Below are positions 1 to 14,200 of a stretch of DNA of 64,000 bases, piece by piece. A model generated the notes under the pieces. The model had not been told where the DNA came from and made no database searches. It saw nothing but the letters and a program-made list of their open reading frames with translations. The stretch's first letter is position 1, and each line of letters begins with the position of its first letter. The stretch is from Patiria miniata (Eukaryota; Echinodermata; Asteroidea; Valvatida; Asterinidae): positions 5,118,777 to 5,182,776 of the forward strand of contig NW_024037076.1 of the NCBI RefSeq assembly GCF_015706575.1, read 5' to 3'. A program made the translations under genes and the position numbers.

Positions 1-1319
1 GAACTTTAGGAATCCAGAAGTTCTGTACAGGTTCATAGTAAAACATGACTAAATCATAGCTCTGTTGTCATCTGGGTAAGAAGTGAAATTGAAGTTGGTG
101 ATAAATGAGTAGAATACATGTGTAGTCTGATAGCTTAAATGTAGGAGATCGCTGTTTGTCGATTTAATGTGATCATGAACGGATGGGATTCAATTTTATT
201 TGCAACTTTGAAGTCAAAATAAAAATACAGAAATATTGATAGATCTATACTGGGTATTTACCGGGTATGAGGTTGAAGTTTACAGAAAAAGAAATTAGGG
301 CCTATACGTGTACATGTAGGGAAAAATCTACAAGATTTGAAGCAATGATGAACACATGCATGTCCACATATAAATAATGATTTTGTAATTTATTTGTTTT
401 TCGATAATTTATTGAGACACACATCCAAGAAATGTTTTTGGCAAATAAACACCAAGTGGTATTCATCCAGTGAGGGAATGCCAAACTCAATCCCATAAAA
501 ATGTAGGGTTCACAGGGTGCAAAACGTTCCATCTATTAAATCTGTGAATGTGTTATATTTGAATGTTAAAACGTCTCCTAATGAGGTTCGTAAGACGGCA
601 ACAGCCTACAGTGGGCCCAATTAGAGTCCTGTATGGTCCCTCAGGGTTTGAGATCTTAGCATTGGACTCCCTTTTTGGGTCAAAGGTCAGTACACCCAAT
701 CGCCATGTGATGTGTGAAGGGAAACAGGCGACCATGGTGAGAGACATCAGCCAACTGTTTTCCTAAATATAGCTACCACTATTCATGCTTTTCAGTCCTT
801 TTTTTTCCTCTGGGTTGTGGGCGGGGCCAGGGTGGGAGGGATGTGGCACAGGTCGATGTATTCTTAGGAAATTTAAATATTCAAATAAAGCCCAAAAGGA
901 AACTGACTACTGGTAGGTGCCGATAGCCAAGAAATTCACTGGAGCTTGATTTGAACTTCCAACCTCCGAAATACCATATCAGTGCATACCGCCAGTATCA
1001 GAAATATGTATTTTGCATTTTTGAATGTTGCTACCGGTACCAGTATGTAGAACTTTGTGGATGGGGTGGAGGTACAACATGTACACGTACATGTACACGC
1101 AATTTTTGTACTGGTACATGTACAGTATGTACGTGCATACATGTACATACATTTATGTGCGAAAATAAATGTACAATTCTTGTAGAAATCGGTACAACCT
1201 GTCATAAAGTTGCTCTCCCCATTCTAAATTTGCAAATTTGAATATAAATTGCTACTTTTCTTACAACACAAAAAGTACTCACTTTTCACTGAGACATCAA
1301 ACTAAAAACCTGCCTAAGG

Positions 1320-1640
1320 CTGTGCATCGGAACCGGGTACCCGATACCCGACCGCTGATGTCAGGAACCGGTTCCAGATTGTAGAATCAGGTACCCATAA
1401 CCAACTTTACAAATTACTTAGTGTAGGTTCTCATACAATGACACAGAAAGGTTTTGAATGCCATTTTTGTGGGACAAACCAGGCTAAATGGGAAACCAAA
1501 ACAGATTTCACATTCCTGTGCAAAGTTGCAGTTAACATCATAAAGCTATAATATAAAGCCTAGTTTTAGACAACTTCCAGGACTTCACTTAAGGGGTTGC
1601 GTTTCTTTAACGGGTACCTGACCCGGATACCCGTGTTTTT
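1320..1640. repeat. Possible element with GGGTACCCG repeats at both ends
   Basis: AACCGGGTACCCGATACCCG near 1332 and ACGGGTACCTGACCCGGATACCCG near 1610, in partly inverted arrangement. No terminal repeats or target duplication could be fixed. Confidence 0.35.
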
Positions 1641-3451
1641 GTATATACAAATTGAAAAAATCACTAAAAAAAAATCAGTTTTGTTGAAGCACACAGGGAA
1701 GGAGAAACTTAATATAATTAATCAGTGTGTTAATGAATCTAAATTAATCATTCCAGAGACCATTCCACAAAGAAAAACAATAACCACAAAATTATGACTT
1801 TATTTTTAGGCCACTGAGTTCCCTTTTTCCCCACATCTGCTGTCTTAACCCACCAGATGAGATGACAAGTTACAATAAATAACATTCTGTATGGGTAGTT
1901 ACTGTCAGCACGCTGAGGCCGGGTTCCCTAGCATGATAAATGATCATTGGAAAAATATTGCTGGTAAGGAATTTGTGCCATCACTGCTTGGGATGTGTTA
2001 CCATATTTATGCATGGGATTTCTTAGCACACAAATTTTCTAGGCATTTTAGCTTGGCTCAACCAAATCAACAATGTGAATAACCAGTAGCAGAGCAGCAT
2101 ATTGTATGTACATGTATGTGCACACAAATTGGAACAGAAAAAAATTCAGGGACAGCACTAATACATGGGTGTACTTCTGAAGTTTAAATAGTGATACAGA
2201 TATCTTTTAAGAATGAATGGTTCTATAAAACATTTTTTTTATGCATACCGGTACATGTACTAAAAACAAAACAATTTTTGATAGAGTTTGTTATGAAGTT
2301 ATGCAATTTTTGAATATTTTAATAAACAGAGATGAAACTGGCATATGGGGAAAAAAATCGGAAAATAGGCCGAACAAAAATACGTGTCCGAAATCTGGGT
2401 CGCTCTGCAGTTACACATGTATAGTATACACTCCATGCCCAATTTACGGACACCGCCTCCTGTAAATTTTACAATGAGAAAAATCTTCAGTGTTTTCATC
2501 AAATTAACAAGCTTAAATGAAAGTCAGAGCAACGAAGTCATCTACCAGTACAAAGAAGTTTACTTCTTACTCGAGAAAGTTGAGAAAAAAGTCCAAAAGA
2601 CAAGGGCACCATTCATGACACCATTTAATCATGTCCACGATTTTTATTCCTCCATGATTATTCAACCAAACTCCACTAACGTACATTGGAAAAATCGGGC
2701 ATTATTGTCTTTTTCTTCCAACAACTCCCAGTGAAATGTATCACTTACATTAAGCTCTCTTCGCCATCCTCAAGATATAAACCATCGTGATTTTTAAAGC
2801 ATTGCATTTTGTACAACTTAATCTAAAACCTCCGAAAATCGCACAACATGTTGGATTTTATCCATTGTGGCTACCCATGCCCGGTCGGCCATGTGCTAAC
2901 GGGCGGCACGGTACTATGGTCCGCACATTATTTGTGACCGAGCCCTCGCTGATAAGTGGTAAATTTCACTTTTCATCCGCACCATTAGTAACCTTTAATC
3001 TTAATCATCAATTTGTACTTGTTTCTCAGGTGGCGTATCTAGTAATGTTGAGGCCATTTTGAGGGTGAAATCTGATGTTTTTGTTGGGTCGTTTCTATTG
3101 TGTCACGCGATGGCGGCCATGCAGCTTGAACCCTACTATCGCCAGACCATGTCCCATGTCCCAATGTTAAAATAAGGCAATAGGCCTAAGTACCGGTACG
3201 GTCCAAGTTACTCAGACTAGCAATGGTTTAAGGAATTTCCATAAACTGTTGGAAAAATGTAATTTGTTCATTGTGAAGATTCCTTTAACTTGTTACATGT
3301 GGTGGCTTCCTTTGACTTGTTACATGTGGTGGCTTCCAAGTTGCCATTGAAAATTACCTTTACTGACTTGGCCCTTATTTTCATAGTATCGTAAAAAGTT
3401 GTTTGGGGCTTCTAAAAATCAATTCACACTATCACACTAATCAATGCACAA

Positions 3452-3666
3452 CAGAGGGCAGCAGACATCTTTATTACGGCCTCAAAACCTTCCTCCTAAC
3501 TTTTGCTACTCAAAACCAACAGAGGGCAGCATACAATGTGCTCAGTTTGAGAAGGGCAGGGGATTGACCTCAACACCTTTTAGTAGGAGGGCAGCAGACA
3601 GCTTTATCAACGGAGGTCTCAACTTCTCAGATCCTTGTAGCTTCCAGTCAATAGAGGGCAGCATAC
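3452..3666 (+). repeat. Four AGAGGGCAGCA motifs at 60-75 bp spacing
   Basis: CAGAGGGCAGCAGACA (3452), CAGAGGGCAGCATACA (3520), AGGAGGGCAGCAGACA (3585) and TAGAGGGCAGCATACA (3652). The spacing sequence is not obviously repeated. The first, second and fourth fit most of the known CTCF consensus. In LAMC1 intron 4. Confidence 0.6.
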
Positions 3667-5964
3667 ATGTATTTACATGAAATGTTCACAGAGTGGAAAG
3701 GAATTTAGGCCAGCACAGGGCATATTAGAAGGGACCCTTTTCAAACAAAAACACATTTTATAGTACTCAATTAAAGATGCACTCTCAGAGCTCTCTGACA
3801 AGTTCCTTTTTTTTTTCTTTGCTCATAAATTTTCAATGTGTAAAAGTGTTACTTTTAAAAGTATATCTTTTTATTCACATAACGAAATCTATTTTTTCCC
3901 CCTTCTATTTTGGGCACCACAAACCAACTGAAAAAAAACCAATGGTTCTGCTCATGGTGGCCCCATGATGAATTCAACACCGGCAGACAGGACTAGCGGT
4001 ACATCTGATACCGTGCAGGAGTAGTACCCCCTCAATGGTTACAAAAGGGAGAGTTGGGGAAGACCACTGGAAGGGACACATGTGACGAAACATAACTGAC
4101 AGTGCCCGAAATTCACAAGAAGATGTAACAAATATGTGCACATCCAGAAAAAAAGTTACAACACATGTACTTCACGCTTTACGCAACTGGACCAGTACGC
4201 GCACGCAGTGTGTCCTTCCCACTGGGAATTCAAAAGTTGTCACATAGCACCATCTACACGTACTGTTCATGCGAGGAATACACAATGTGAAAAGGCCCAG
4301 AAGATTTTACCATGATATGTTATCACAGTATCTGTGTCACATGCCGAGCGAGTCACGACCCAGTGTGGCTACTTGACACCATTTCTCCACCTCCACTCCC
4401 CCAAGCTCCAAAGAATGCAATGAGATCTATTTTTTTGGACACTGAAAGATGTTATCACGTACAGGATCAAGAAGGGGACTGGTACCACTCCTCTATATTG
4501 GGAAACCCCAGCTGTAATGCTCATGGAAATTTTGAACATTAGCAGGGACAAAATGTTCATGTACCGGTACCGTACATGTACATGTACATTAAAATCTGAC
4601 TGAGGTTTACAAAAATGTATGATGTAAATTAGACTGGTTCCAGGTCTCCTCCATAGCCCTCCCTCTGAATGTAGGAGGCGGGAACCAGTCCATATGCCCA
4701 AATATATTGGGGGGGGGGACACACTAAAAAGGAACATGGAGCATGCATACGGTACGTGGGCGTGTTCAGGCATTCAAGCCATGGACGGAAATGCCAGAGA
4801 ACGAAAGAGAACAATACCATCCGCGATTCCCAGCATACTGGTACGTCTGCGATTGGGGTCGTGTACAAAACATACTATATGGGAGTGTTCCTAAAAAGTT
4901 AACAAAAGAGGGCCAATAGGACGTCCACAATTGACGGTGTGAATAAGACTGCGTGTACCGATATGTGTACATGTAAATGCCCCATTTTGGATAATGTTTA
5001 ATTTAGTTGTGCTGTTTTTATACATGATGTCTATCCTGTACGTGTTTGACGGTGATTACGCAGTTTTATCTTGACTGGTTGTGATAAGGGGTAGGATAAA
5101 GCAAAATTTTGACTGAAACATGCTGAAAAGTGTACTGGTACATTGTACCTCCCAGATTTACTTGCCTGCTGAACCAATGGGCCAATAGCGGTACATCAGC
5201 TCAATGGCATTACATTTTGTATAATGACATTCTTTCGAAGGTCATCGCTCTTTCATTATATGGTTCTATTTTCCGGCCAAATAAAGACAATGTACCGGTA
5301 GGGCTCCCCCCCCCCCCCAAAAAAAAACACCCCACCCAAACATCACTGACTACCGTATCTGTTAATGAAAAACTCAACAACGCCTCTGTGTAATTTTGTG
5401 AGGACCACTGTACATGATACCAAGTTTAAACTTGATGTAACAAGTTATTTTTGAAATATCATGCTGAAACCATTTCTACTTGTTATAACCATTGATGACC
5501 TTGACCTTTGACCCACAGGGCCTAAAATCAACGGGATTACAATGCATCCAAAGACCCTGCGACACACGAAACTTGAAGTTCACATAAGTTGTTCTGGAGT
5601 TATCCCCAGGAAACCGGTCACAGATTTACACACCCACACATGGAAGTACACGTACAAGACATTAATAGTGTGGCCCTTTGGCTTTGCGGGCATAAAACTG
5701 TGGGTGGGAATAAACACCCATGACCTCCAGATGGCTCCAGCCACATTTGTGGTGGTATTAATGCCCACGGATTGCAATTTACGAGGCCTGAGGCATGTGG
5801 TTGTTTGATGTGTTCAAGTGCCCCCTGGCACATGGTTTTGTACATGAGTGTACTATGATCATGTGTTATACATGTACATGTGCATGTATTAAAATATCAA
5901 ACGCTGCAATAAGCTACCGGTATTTGTGAGTAAAATTGAATAAAATATTTTACACTGACCTTAA

Positions 5965-6520
5965 TTAAAGCTATAGTCCATCATTTGCAGCTATCCAAAA
6001 AGTAACTGACATGTAATAGTGTTGAAAAACATAGCCGGTACTTGGTTGAAAGGTAGTGAGGGGACTAAACTCCCTGTGAATTTGTCTTTCTGGCAAACCG
6101 TCATTTTGAAGAAATCAAGGAAAGAAGGCCTTTCCAACAGTGCGTCTTTAGACGCGTTAGTTCGTAGTTTTTTTTTTTTTTTATTCGGCGAAGTGGGCGC
6201 AAGTGTTGACATGAAGCACACGCGCGCGGTTGCTTTGATTCGTTGGATCTGTGCGGGACATCGCGTAGCTGCAATCGGCTCAGTGAGAACGTGTCTTGGA
6301 CGCTGAATTCAGGCCCAATTCAAAAACATGATTCAGCAACTTTTGATTTGAAATCGAGATCCTAGAATGTTGTTTTTCTCGGAATATTACACGTACAGCT
6401 GAAGCTGCGCTGAAACTTCATCAGGTTAGTTGTTCAGTACCCTTCTTTAGATTTTGAGCACTTTTGTTGCTTCAAATGAACAAAATGCACAAATTACAAA
6501 TGATGGACTATATCTTTAAA
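5965..6520 (+). mobile_element. MITE family with CTATAGTCCATCATTTG ends, copy 1
   Basis: 556 bp with inverted ends around TATAGTCCATCATTTG (left) and CAAATGATGGACTATA (right). Its interior is shared, reversed, with 63271-63789 (CCAGAAAGACAAATTCACAG, TGATGAAGTTTCAGC). No transposase. Confidence 0.82.
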
Positions 6521-7161
6521 TTTGAATAAAATCTGGAACGCCGACTTAACCCAATGCTTTGCACGTCCCTTATGTGACAATGCAAGAGCTTGCCCCGAAT
6601 CAGGTGATTAGCAACAGTGTCTTTGGCCTGGAGAATTCAAAGTTAAAAAGTGCCAAGCATTCTGAGCAAGTCAGTGTACCAGATGTTTTTCAAATTTAAA
6701 TCCCAAAGGGTATACATGTACATGTTTGTCACTCGCAAATGGCTTATTAGGAATATCGTAGCAAGACATATGTACAAGGATGTCCCCCAAAAATTTCCGC
6801 CTGACTATTTTTGAAATAACTACAAAACCATGAAGTCAATTTTGAAAATGATTGAAAGTAGTGATAATCCTTATCTTTGGCCTCAACCCCTATGAGTTTC
6901 ATTTCATTTCAGTCACTCATCACTGCGCAATTGTCAATTGATCACAGTTTTGGACACTGGGACCAAGTCCGTTGCTTTAATGAAGTTCAGTGCTGTGTTA
7001 TGTAAGCTGTGTAAAATCCTTCCTGTTTTGAAAAAGGCTGCGGTTGGGATTGGGATCATTTGCCTGGCTGTCAGTCATCGTGGCAAGACCTCGGTTTGAT
7101 GCTCAAGGGCAAATGATTCCCATCCCAAACCACATCAGTTTCCTTGATATGAAACGACTGC

Positions 7162-7817
7162 ACCCAATTTCACGAAACTCATCGTAACTTATGATGCATC
7201 GCACTGCAGCACTGCGATGTGTCGTATCCCTACGATGCGTCGCAGATGTGACACGTCCTGCGATCCATTTCACAAAACACGTCGTAAGTGTAAGGCATTG
7301 TATGTCTAGCACAATACGGTGACTGTTGCATGTTTTTATTCAGTATACAGTAAATAGTCGTCTGACAGTCAACAAACAGTCGTCAGATCTCCACTCCAAA
7401 AGTTTTCAAAACGTGAAACAAAATGGCAAACGTGTGATGCAATTTTCACGGAAAACAAGCCAACAGAGGACTGATAGCTACTTTGGTATTTTAAACTGCA
7501 ATATTCCAGGCTAGTTCATAGTTATTCAATGCATTTTCCTTTTGCAACTTAACACACATTGTCTCGGTATTATAGTCTCATTTATGTAATTTTTATGGCA
7601 TAAAACTGGCTAAGAAAAGGACGCTTCTTATTTCGCGATGACCATCAGTCAAGCCGTAACTTGCGATGTGTTTTAAGCCGTTGTCATGGAACGTACGACG
7701 TGTTCAACACATCGCAAGTTTGGTGAAATGGATCGTACAACGCGTAGCGAGTTGCTACGTTTTACACGTCGTAACTCGGGTTGCGACAAGTCGTAGCTTT
7801 TCGTGAAATCAGGCCCT
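7162..7817. mobile_element. MITE with TTTCACGAAA ends and ATCGTAAC/ACGTCGTA repeats
   Basis: Left end CCAATTTCACGAAACTCATC, right end TCGTGAAATCAGGCCCTG. Both ends hold repeats of CGTCGTA, GCGATG and their complements, including GGATCGTACAACGCG. No coding capacity. Confidence 0.65.
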
Positions 7818-7828
7818 GATAATATTTC

Positions 7829-8038
7829 TATTCTCCCTGGAATGCTGGATGGGATGCTAGTCCATTGCAGGTTACTCCCCAGCTAATGCCAGTACTCATT
7901 TATACTCCTGGGTGGATGAAGGCAAGTGGGGTAAAGTGGCTTGCCCGAGGACACAACAATATGACCAGCAGCTGGATTCAAACCCCTGACCCTCTGATCT
8001 TGAGCCACAAACCCTAACCACTAGGCCACACTCCCCCT
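7829..8038 (-). mobile_element. tRNA-derived SINE, family A, copy 1
   Basis: On the minus strand the head reads GTGGCCTAGTGGTTAGGGTT (A-box) then GGTTTGAATCC (B-box-like), followed by CTCGGGCAAGCCACTT and CAGGAGTATAAATGAGTAC. It ends 21 bp after LAMC1 exon 4 chance sequence and shows the same body as 48666-48927. Confidence 0.75.
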
Positions 8039-8086
8039 CTCAGAAGGACTAGGGTTATATTAAACTGGTTCACTTTGTCTGCTTAC

Positions 8087-8265
8087 CTTGACACTCGTTG
8101 ACATTATCTGACGTGGCCGGCCTCCATGGCTGGTCGTTGTAGAACGGCAAGCACTCGTTGCAGTCCAAGCCTGCAGTGAAGTGCTCGCAGCGGCAGACCA
8201 ATCGCACCGAGTTGTCGATTCCTGTGCTGTTGATGCATTCACTGGCATGACCGTTGCATTTGCAT
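8087..8265 (-). CDS. LAMC1: LAMC1 exon 4: first laminin EGF-like repeat
   Basis: Encodes [20 protein letters not shown], then [20 protein letters not shown] and [16 protein letters not shown]. The eight-cysteine LE pattern and PFYND.PWR.A are typical of the first LE repeat of gamma-1. Acceptor AATAG, donor G|GTAAGC phase 1. The next exon was not found, so intron 4 exceeds 8 kb or leaves the window. Confidence 0.95.
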
Positions 8266-11200
8266 CTATTGCAGATTGACCACAAAAAAAACATACTCCT
8301 AAGCAATTATTAACTGAGATACATCAGCATTTAAGTTTTTCTTTTTTCAACAATCATACTTATTTATAAATACAATGGTATTAAGAGTAAAATTTCATTG
8401 GTTTGGAACTGTTCACAAGATGAACTGCAAAAGTTTGTGACACATGATGACTGGATGGACTCTGCGGAGTACCCAGTACTGGTACTTACCACTTCTTGTT
8501 ATAACAGTAACATGGTTTTAGATTAGGCAAAACAAAAATATATACATGTAGTTCTGCTTCCGGTTTCCCTACCTACCCTATTCTGACAGCCCCTACCCTA
8601 ATTTTTTGTGGGAAAAATGAGGGGAAAAAACCACCCAAAACCATCAATTGCTGCCTTTTATCCTTGACTACACGCAGACACCTCCATATGATCGTACACA
8701 CACAAAAAATGCCCAAAACGAAAAATTCCCTACCTACTCACCCTATTTTCAAATGCCATGTAATCGGAAGGAGAACAATTTTTTTTGGCCTTATGAGATT
8801 GTCAAATTTCATTGGTTGAGAGTTCTTGTGACGTAATGCATTGGTTCAAATGCATATCAGCCTGATTGCCAATGCAGAGTACATCACCTCATGTGGAGTG
8901 TCATGGCCGAGCGGTTAAGAGCACCGGACTCAAGCTCTCTGGTGTTTCTAATCAGCAGAGTGTGGGTTCGAGTCCCGGTCTCGACACTTGTGTCCTTAAG
9001 CAAGCCACTGAACCATTATTGCTTCGTCCTTCGGATGGGACATGAAGCTGTAGGTCCCGTGTGTTGCATAATGCACGGAAAAGAACCCAGTAACACTTAT
9101 CGCTAAGAGAAGGGGTTTGCCCTGGTGTTTCTGGCAGTGGTTGCTTAATGCCCCGCGGCACCTTGTAAACTCTTAATTATAAGATGCTTCATAAAATGGG
9201 TGTCATATTTCATATACTTTACTTACCTGTCTTTAAAATAAATTCATTAGTGCCTTGAGTACCTAATTGTTGATAGATACACTTACATGCGCAATATAAG
9301 ACTCTGGTATTATGTTGGGCCCACCTGGATACATCATCTTGATCATCCTCCTAAAGTTTTGAACATGTGCGTACCTGCTGCTTTGTACAACACATTTTGA
9401 ATAGAGCCTTGGCACTATGTAAGTAATGTACCCCGGGCCCTGCGTGGAATCCACGGGCGCATCAATGCAGATTCGCATATTATCAAAGAACGAATTAATT
9501 ATCATGATAGACAGAACTACCTGCTCAGTTCCACATGCATGCATTACCCACTGCGCGGGCTACAACAGCGCATGAGATTGGATACACCACGCATGTTCCA
9601 CACACTATAGAAATGGCCCAAACACACAGTAATAAAATGGTAGAACGAAATCACCTGAAGCTTGTCAACTCTTCGAATTTTCAATGGTTTTGACTGAAAG
9701 GGCATTCTTCGGCTCGGGCCACTGCAGCTGCAAGGCTAGTATCCAGTTTTAAAATCTGGTCAATTACACTTTCAACTTCTTATTTACATGTGTACCGGTA
9801 CATATCTGTTTTTTAGACTACTATACCCTTCGTTGTATGTGTTGACTCACCTGCCCCCAATTGAGAAGTCTGAGACGGCATAGTAGTAGGACCGGAGCAC
9901 GTCTGGTACCTGGAAGACCTCATCACCAAACGTGTTCAGTCTGGTCAGCATGACCAGGATGTCGGTTGCAGTTACCCATTCCTGATAGACAAAGAAAGCA
10001 GTTAAGTCTGAATCCAATCTAATCCAATGTAATCCAACAGTCTTGTGCCTCGAATGGTGTGTTTAAGGGTGGTCAAAGCTAACAATTATTAAATTGAGAA
10101 GGAATTTCATTTGTTCTTAATAAAAACTGAAATTATAATGTGGCAATTTTAATATTTTTCCAAAATCCGATTTTTTTTTTGGCCAGTTAAGTAGGTCTTT
10201 TTAACCCAAGTCATTTAAGATGAAAATAACCTCACCATACTCATGAGTTCACATTAGTATTTTCATAGCATTATTTTAGGAAATTCTCTCTAAATTTCCA
10301 TGCCTCATACATATTCATGAGCAAGAGCTAAAATCTAAAAGTCAAGTGACCACCACAACAATTGTTCATCCTACCGGTACATATCAGCGCACAATTGAAG
10401 ATATCATGCAGCGAGGCAAAACTGGTTCGCAAGTGACTTTTGCACAGGTTGACCGGCAGCAAAATTTCTTTTCATTGCACATTAATTAACCCTACCCTCC
10501 CCCAACCCATCAAACTCCAACAGACTGTTTTGTTGGAATCTGTCAGGATGGGTACAGTACCTTTAAACTGACAGTCTTTTACATTGAGTTGGCACACCTC
10601 CAGAATCTCAGTCAGAAATATGTGCATGCAGTTTCCCATAATGGTGTTGGAATTTGCCAGGATGGGTATGGTTCCTAGTAAATTATGCTAGGGAGTTAGG
10701 TTTTTTTTTAACCCCCCTGCTGTTTAAAAGGTCACCAACAGTCAAAGTTTCCTTCCACTTCCCCTGCTATACTTTTAACACACCAATGGTCACTTGACCA
10801 ATTTTGACCCAAGTGACAGCATGGCTCAGAATGCATGTTTGCATAGGAGGGTTTAATGAATAATTGTGCAACTATCCTAGTGGTGGGCACAGGTGAACAC
10901 TCGGAAACAAGTTTGTCAACTTCCAATGCCTCCGGGAACTTACTAAAGCCATGTTTAATATCTGTAATACATGTACCGGTATTCTCAACTCGCAAATCCA
11001 TAACGACTGTTAGAGACCTCTTGCAAAGAGTGCCCTCACTGTCAGATTCCAGAGATGTAATGACTCGAGTCAATGACTTGACTCGAGTATGACTCGAGTC
11101 ACAATTTCTGGCGACTCGACTCGACTCGACTCGAGTCCCGACGGGTAAATGACTCGACGCGACTTGAGTCACTGCGAGCAAATGACTCAACTCAACTCAA

Positions 11201-14200
11201 GTCCCTCATCAGAATGACTGGACTCAACTCGAGAAAGGCTAATAAGACTCGAGTCCCAAAAATAAAAGCAAAACTTTGCGAAACATATTTGCAATGACTT
11301 ATGCTGTTGCCGGTTTTTGTTCACTTCAAGTATACTATGTTCGCGAATAATGTAAACATACCGGTACACGTACGTGGTTTGATCAGTGTCCCCATTAGTT
11401 GAATGGCGATCAGCTGGAACCCCCTTTTTACTTTCATTAAGAGTCAAAGGTGTCACCACATGTACTGGGGGTAGTTGCCGGAATGTTAACTTAAAAAAGC
11501 CAAACAATTAATTTCTCACTTGCGTATATTTATTGTATAGTGTTCAAATATTTGTGACTCGAATTGACTCGAGCTAAATACTTGACTCGACTCAACTCGA
11601 CGTTTTTTACCTAATGACTCGACTTGACTCGAGTCACTTCTTTAAAATGACTCGACTCGAGTCACAAAAATCAGTGACTCGTAACAACTCTGTCAGATTC
11701 TGATATTTAAAATTACACGACAATGAGTCCATACTTTCACTCATATGCATGTGCTAACCTGTAACAGTTCACTGTCATCAAAGCTGAAAGCACTAGGCCT
11801 GCCTTCGAGGGTACCAAAGGCTATGTTGCCCCCAGTCAGTGGGGAGATGTCACTGAAGTCGTCCGTGCACAGCGCTCTGGTCTCGTCATTGGTCGGGGCA
11901 AAGTTAGACCGGGAAACCTTGTAGGTTGCCTCACAGGAACCGCTGTAGTACTGGTAGGGGATCCACGGACCGTCGTGGGTCGTGCGCTTGTAGATGGCGA
12001 AACTTTCCGGCCGCGCTGAGTAAAACTTGAGCCGGATGTAGGTGATGGAAAACGCTTTGCCTACGAGGGAAAAGACAATGAATAAAAAAAACAATTAAAT
12101 TTTAAGAATTTTTGTTTTAGCTTGTTTTTCTTTTACCAGTGTTTGGAATCCTCTTTTTTTAAATATCATTTTGGTTTTGATGTGTTTTTGTTTTGTTGTT
12201 GTTGTTGTTGTTGGTTTTTTTGGGGTATCTTTACAACAATACTTGGCAAGCATTACACTTTCTGGCACCAATTTCTTAAATTTGAAATTACTTAGCAAAA
12301 CGCCAGAAACTATTCAAATGAATAGTTTCATTGCGGTACCCGCTGCTACATCCGATTCGAACCAGCCAACCGATCACGCAAGCTCGATGGTCGAGTGGTA
12401 AGATGTCTGCACTAGAAAGCAGGAGGTTGTGGGTTCGAGTCCCACCCGAGTGAGTTTTTCCAACTTTCACTCGGGAGGTACCGGTAACACACTGAGTATA
12501 CAGTGTTTATAAGCCGGTGAAGGGCAAAAACCTAATATTAAATATGACAGAAATTGTACACAATTATGTGTTCTCATCTAACAAACATGTTTTGAAGAAA
12601 GTAATACCAGTCCACGGAAGAGATAAACAACCCGAGTAAAGTTTCGGGTTAGGTACAAATTGCCAAATCTGTCTGGTTTACAATGTGCAAAATTGTATCT
12701 GAACCTTCAGGGGTTTTGGATCACCTTTCACAGAAGTTATGGTTTAGCCGTCAGAATTGAGCATGTCAAAACTGTTATCAGGAAACCTGATGAAATTAGA
12801 TGGCTTGTCTTACAGTTTGCAGGCAAGGGTTCAATCTTGAAGCCTTTAAAGGTAACATTATTTGAATGCACATTTCAAATTCATCACATTTTCACAACAG
12901 ACATTTTTATCGATATCAACTTGTTTTAAGGGGTTTTTTTGCTTTAAAATATTGTGGTCAATCATTTTGAAGAATAAGAACGAAGAAAAATGTACAGCAA
13001 GTCCTTTTACCATACAGTTTCAGTTCGATAATCAGCTTCACCATTTTTTCACCGAAAGGTTAAAAGGCACAACAAGACATTTGCAAACTTCAAAAAACAA
13101 AACTACCAAATTATTATGAAAATGAAATACCTTACTTGACTGTTAGTGAATAATAGTCTCAAGCATCCTGTGAAATCATGGCACCTGACTTGTGCTGTCA
13201 TTTTCAAGAAAAGTGGAAATTTTGTATCAATTTCCAACGATGGTCTACTGACCATCATTTGAAAAAAAAATGTTTTTTTTTCTTCAAATAGTGCCCCCAA
13301 TTTATCAAATTTCATTAGTCTAAATGTTGTTTGCAATTACCGGTACCCGGTAGTTACACATCCCTGAATGGGTGCAAGCCAGCTAGACTGGTTCCCCAAC
13401 CTTACAATTCCCAATGTCTATAAATTGCTCCGTTTCATCTGAAGTGGGGTTAGGGAACCAGACCACAACTTGAGAAAAGCAATTGTTTTCTTTGTTTTTC
13501 CAAGTATCTACCGGGCATGAGCACAAAACTTTAAACAGGTCAGTGTAACAATATTTGCTATAAAATACTAACCCCCAAATCCATCCATTTCTGAAAATTA
13601 CAGCAAAAGCAAATGATGATATTCCCTTTAACTAATCTTATGAAGAGAGTGAAATGCCCTGGACTCAAAAAGTAAACTAAACTCAGATAAGGTACGCCAC
13701 AAAATACTGCAAACAGAAATGACATCCCAACATTTGTAAATAGATACACAAAAAGTATGTACATCTACAAAATGTACTTTATTTTTTATAATGCCGAACT
13801 CCTTTTATGTAGTAAAATACAAATCTGTGATATGGATTCCCAGCCTTTTCTTTTGACAGTGAAGAATGCCCAGGCTGAATAGACTGACAGACACGGGGCA
13901 CCGCACACTTGAACCCCTGACCCCACATGTCACCACAGGCAGTGAACCACAGGAACCAGACACAACCAAGTACAGCGCCCTATTTGTCCTGTGTGGACCC
14001 AACTGGTCTGATAAAAGGTGGTAGCTCAGTACACAGCCCATGCAGCTGTCATCCGTTCACATGCCCTTTCTTTAATCTATTCTCATACATTTAAAAACAC
14101 TAAAATAAAAGCCACATCCTTGATGTTGGAAGTTAACTTGTATTGTAACATCGGTAATTGTAGTGTCGGAAACTGGCCTCCAGAGCTACCTCTATGTCTA

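Larger units (their letters stand above)
1..8086. other. LAMC1 intron 4 (partial), non-coding
   Basis: No exon was recognised on either strand. The stretch is AT-rich and dense in TACATGTA and TACCGGTA palindromes. It holds a possible GGTACCCG-rich element (about 1320-1640), a 27-bp duplication (about 3285-3340), a cluster of AGAGGGCAGCA motifs (3452-3666), a MITE (5965-6520), another MITE (7162-7817) and a SINE (7829-8038). Apart from these I see nothing definable in 1-1300, 1650-3280, 3670-5960 and 6525-7160. Confidence 0.7.

Noticed and set aside
6019..6306. 95-residue ORF resembling one at 63480-63716
   Set aside because: The similarity comes from two copies of one MITE. Both frames have low-complexity breaks and no known domain.
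8897..8990. Candidate tRNA-Leu gene
   Set aside because: The anticodon loop is too long, the acceptor stem is poor, and a SINE body follows directly. Treated as a tRNA-derived SINE head.
10732..11190. 152-residue minus-strand ORF
   Set aside because: It crosses the boundary of the hAT element, is full of GACTCGAG-derived repeats and shows no family motif.
12380..12455. Candidate tRNA gene with a good B-box
   Set aside because: A second copy with the same flanks (50200-50510) shows that it is part of a dispersed SINE family.
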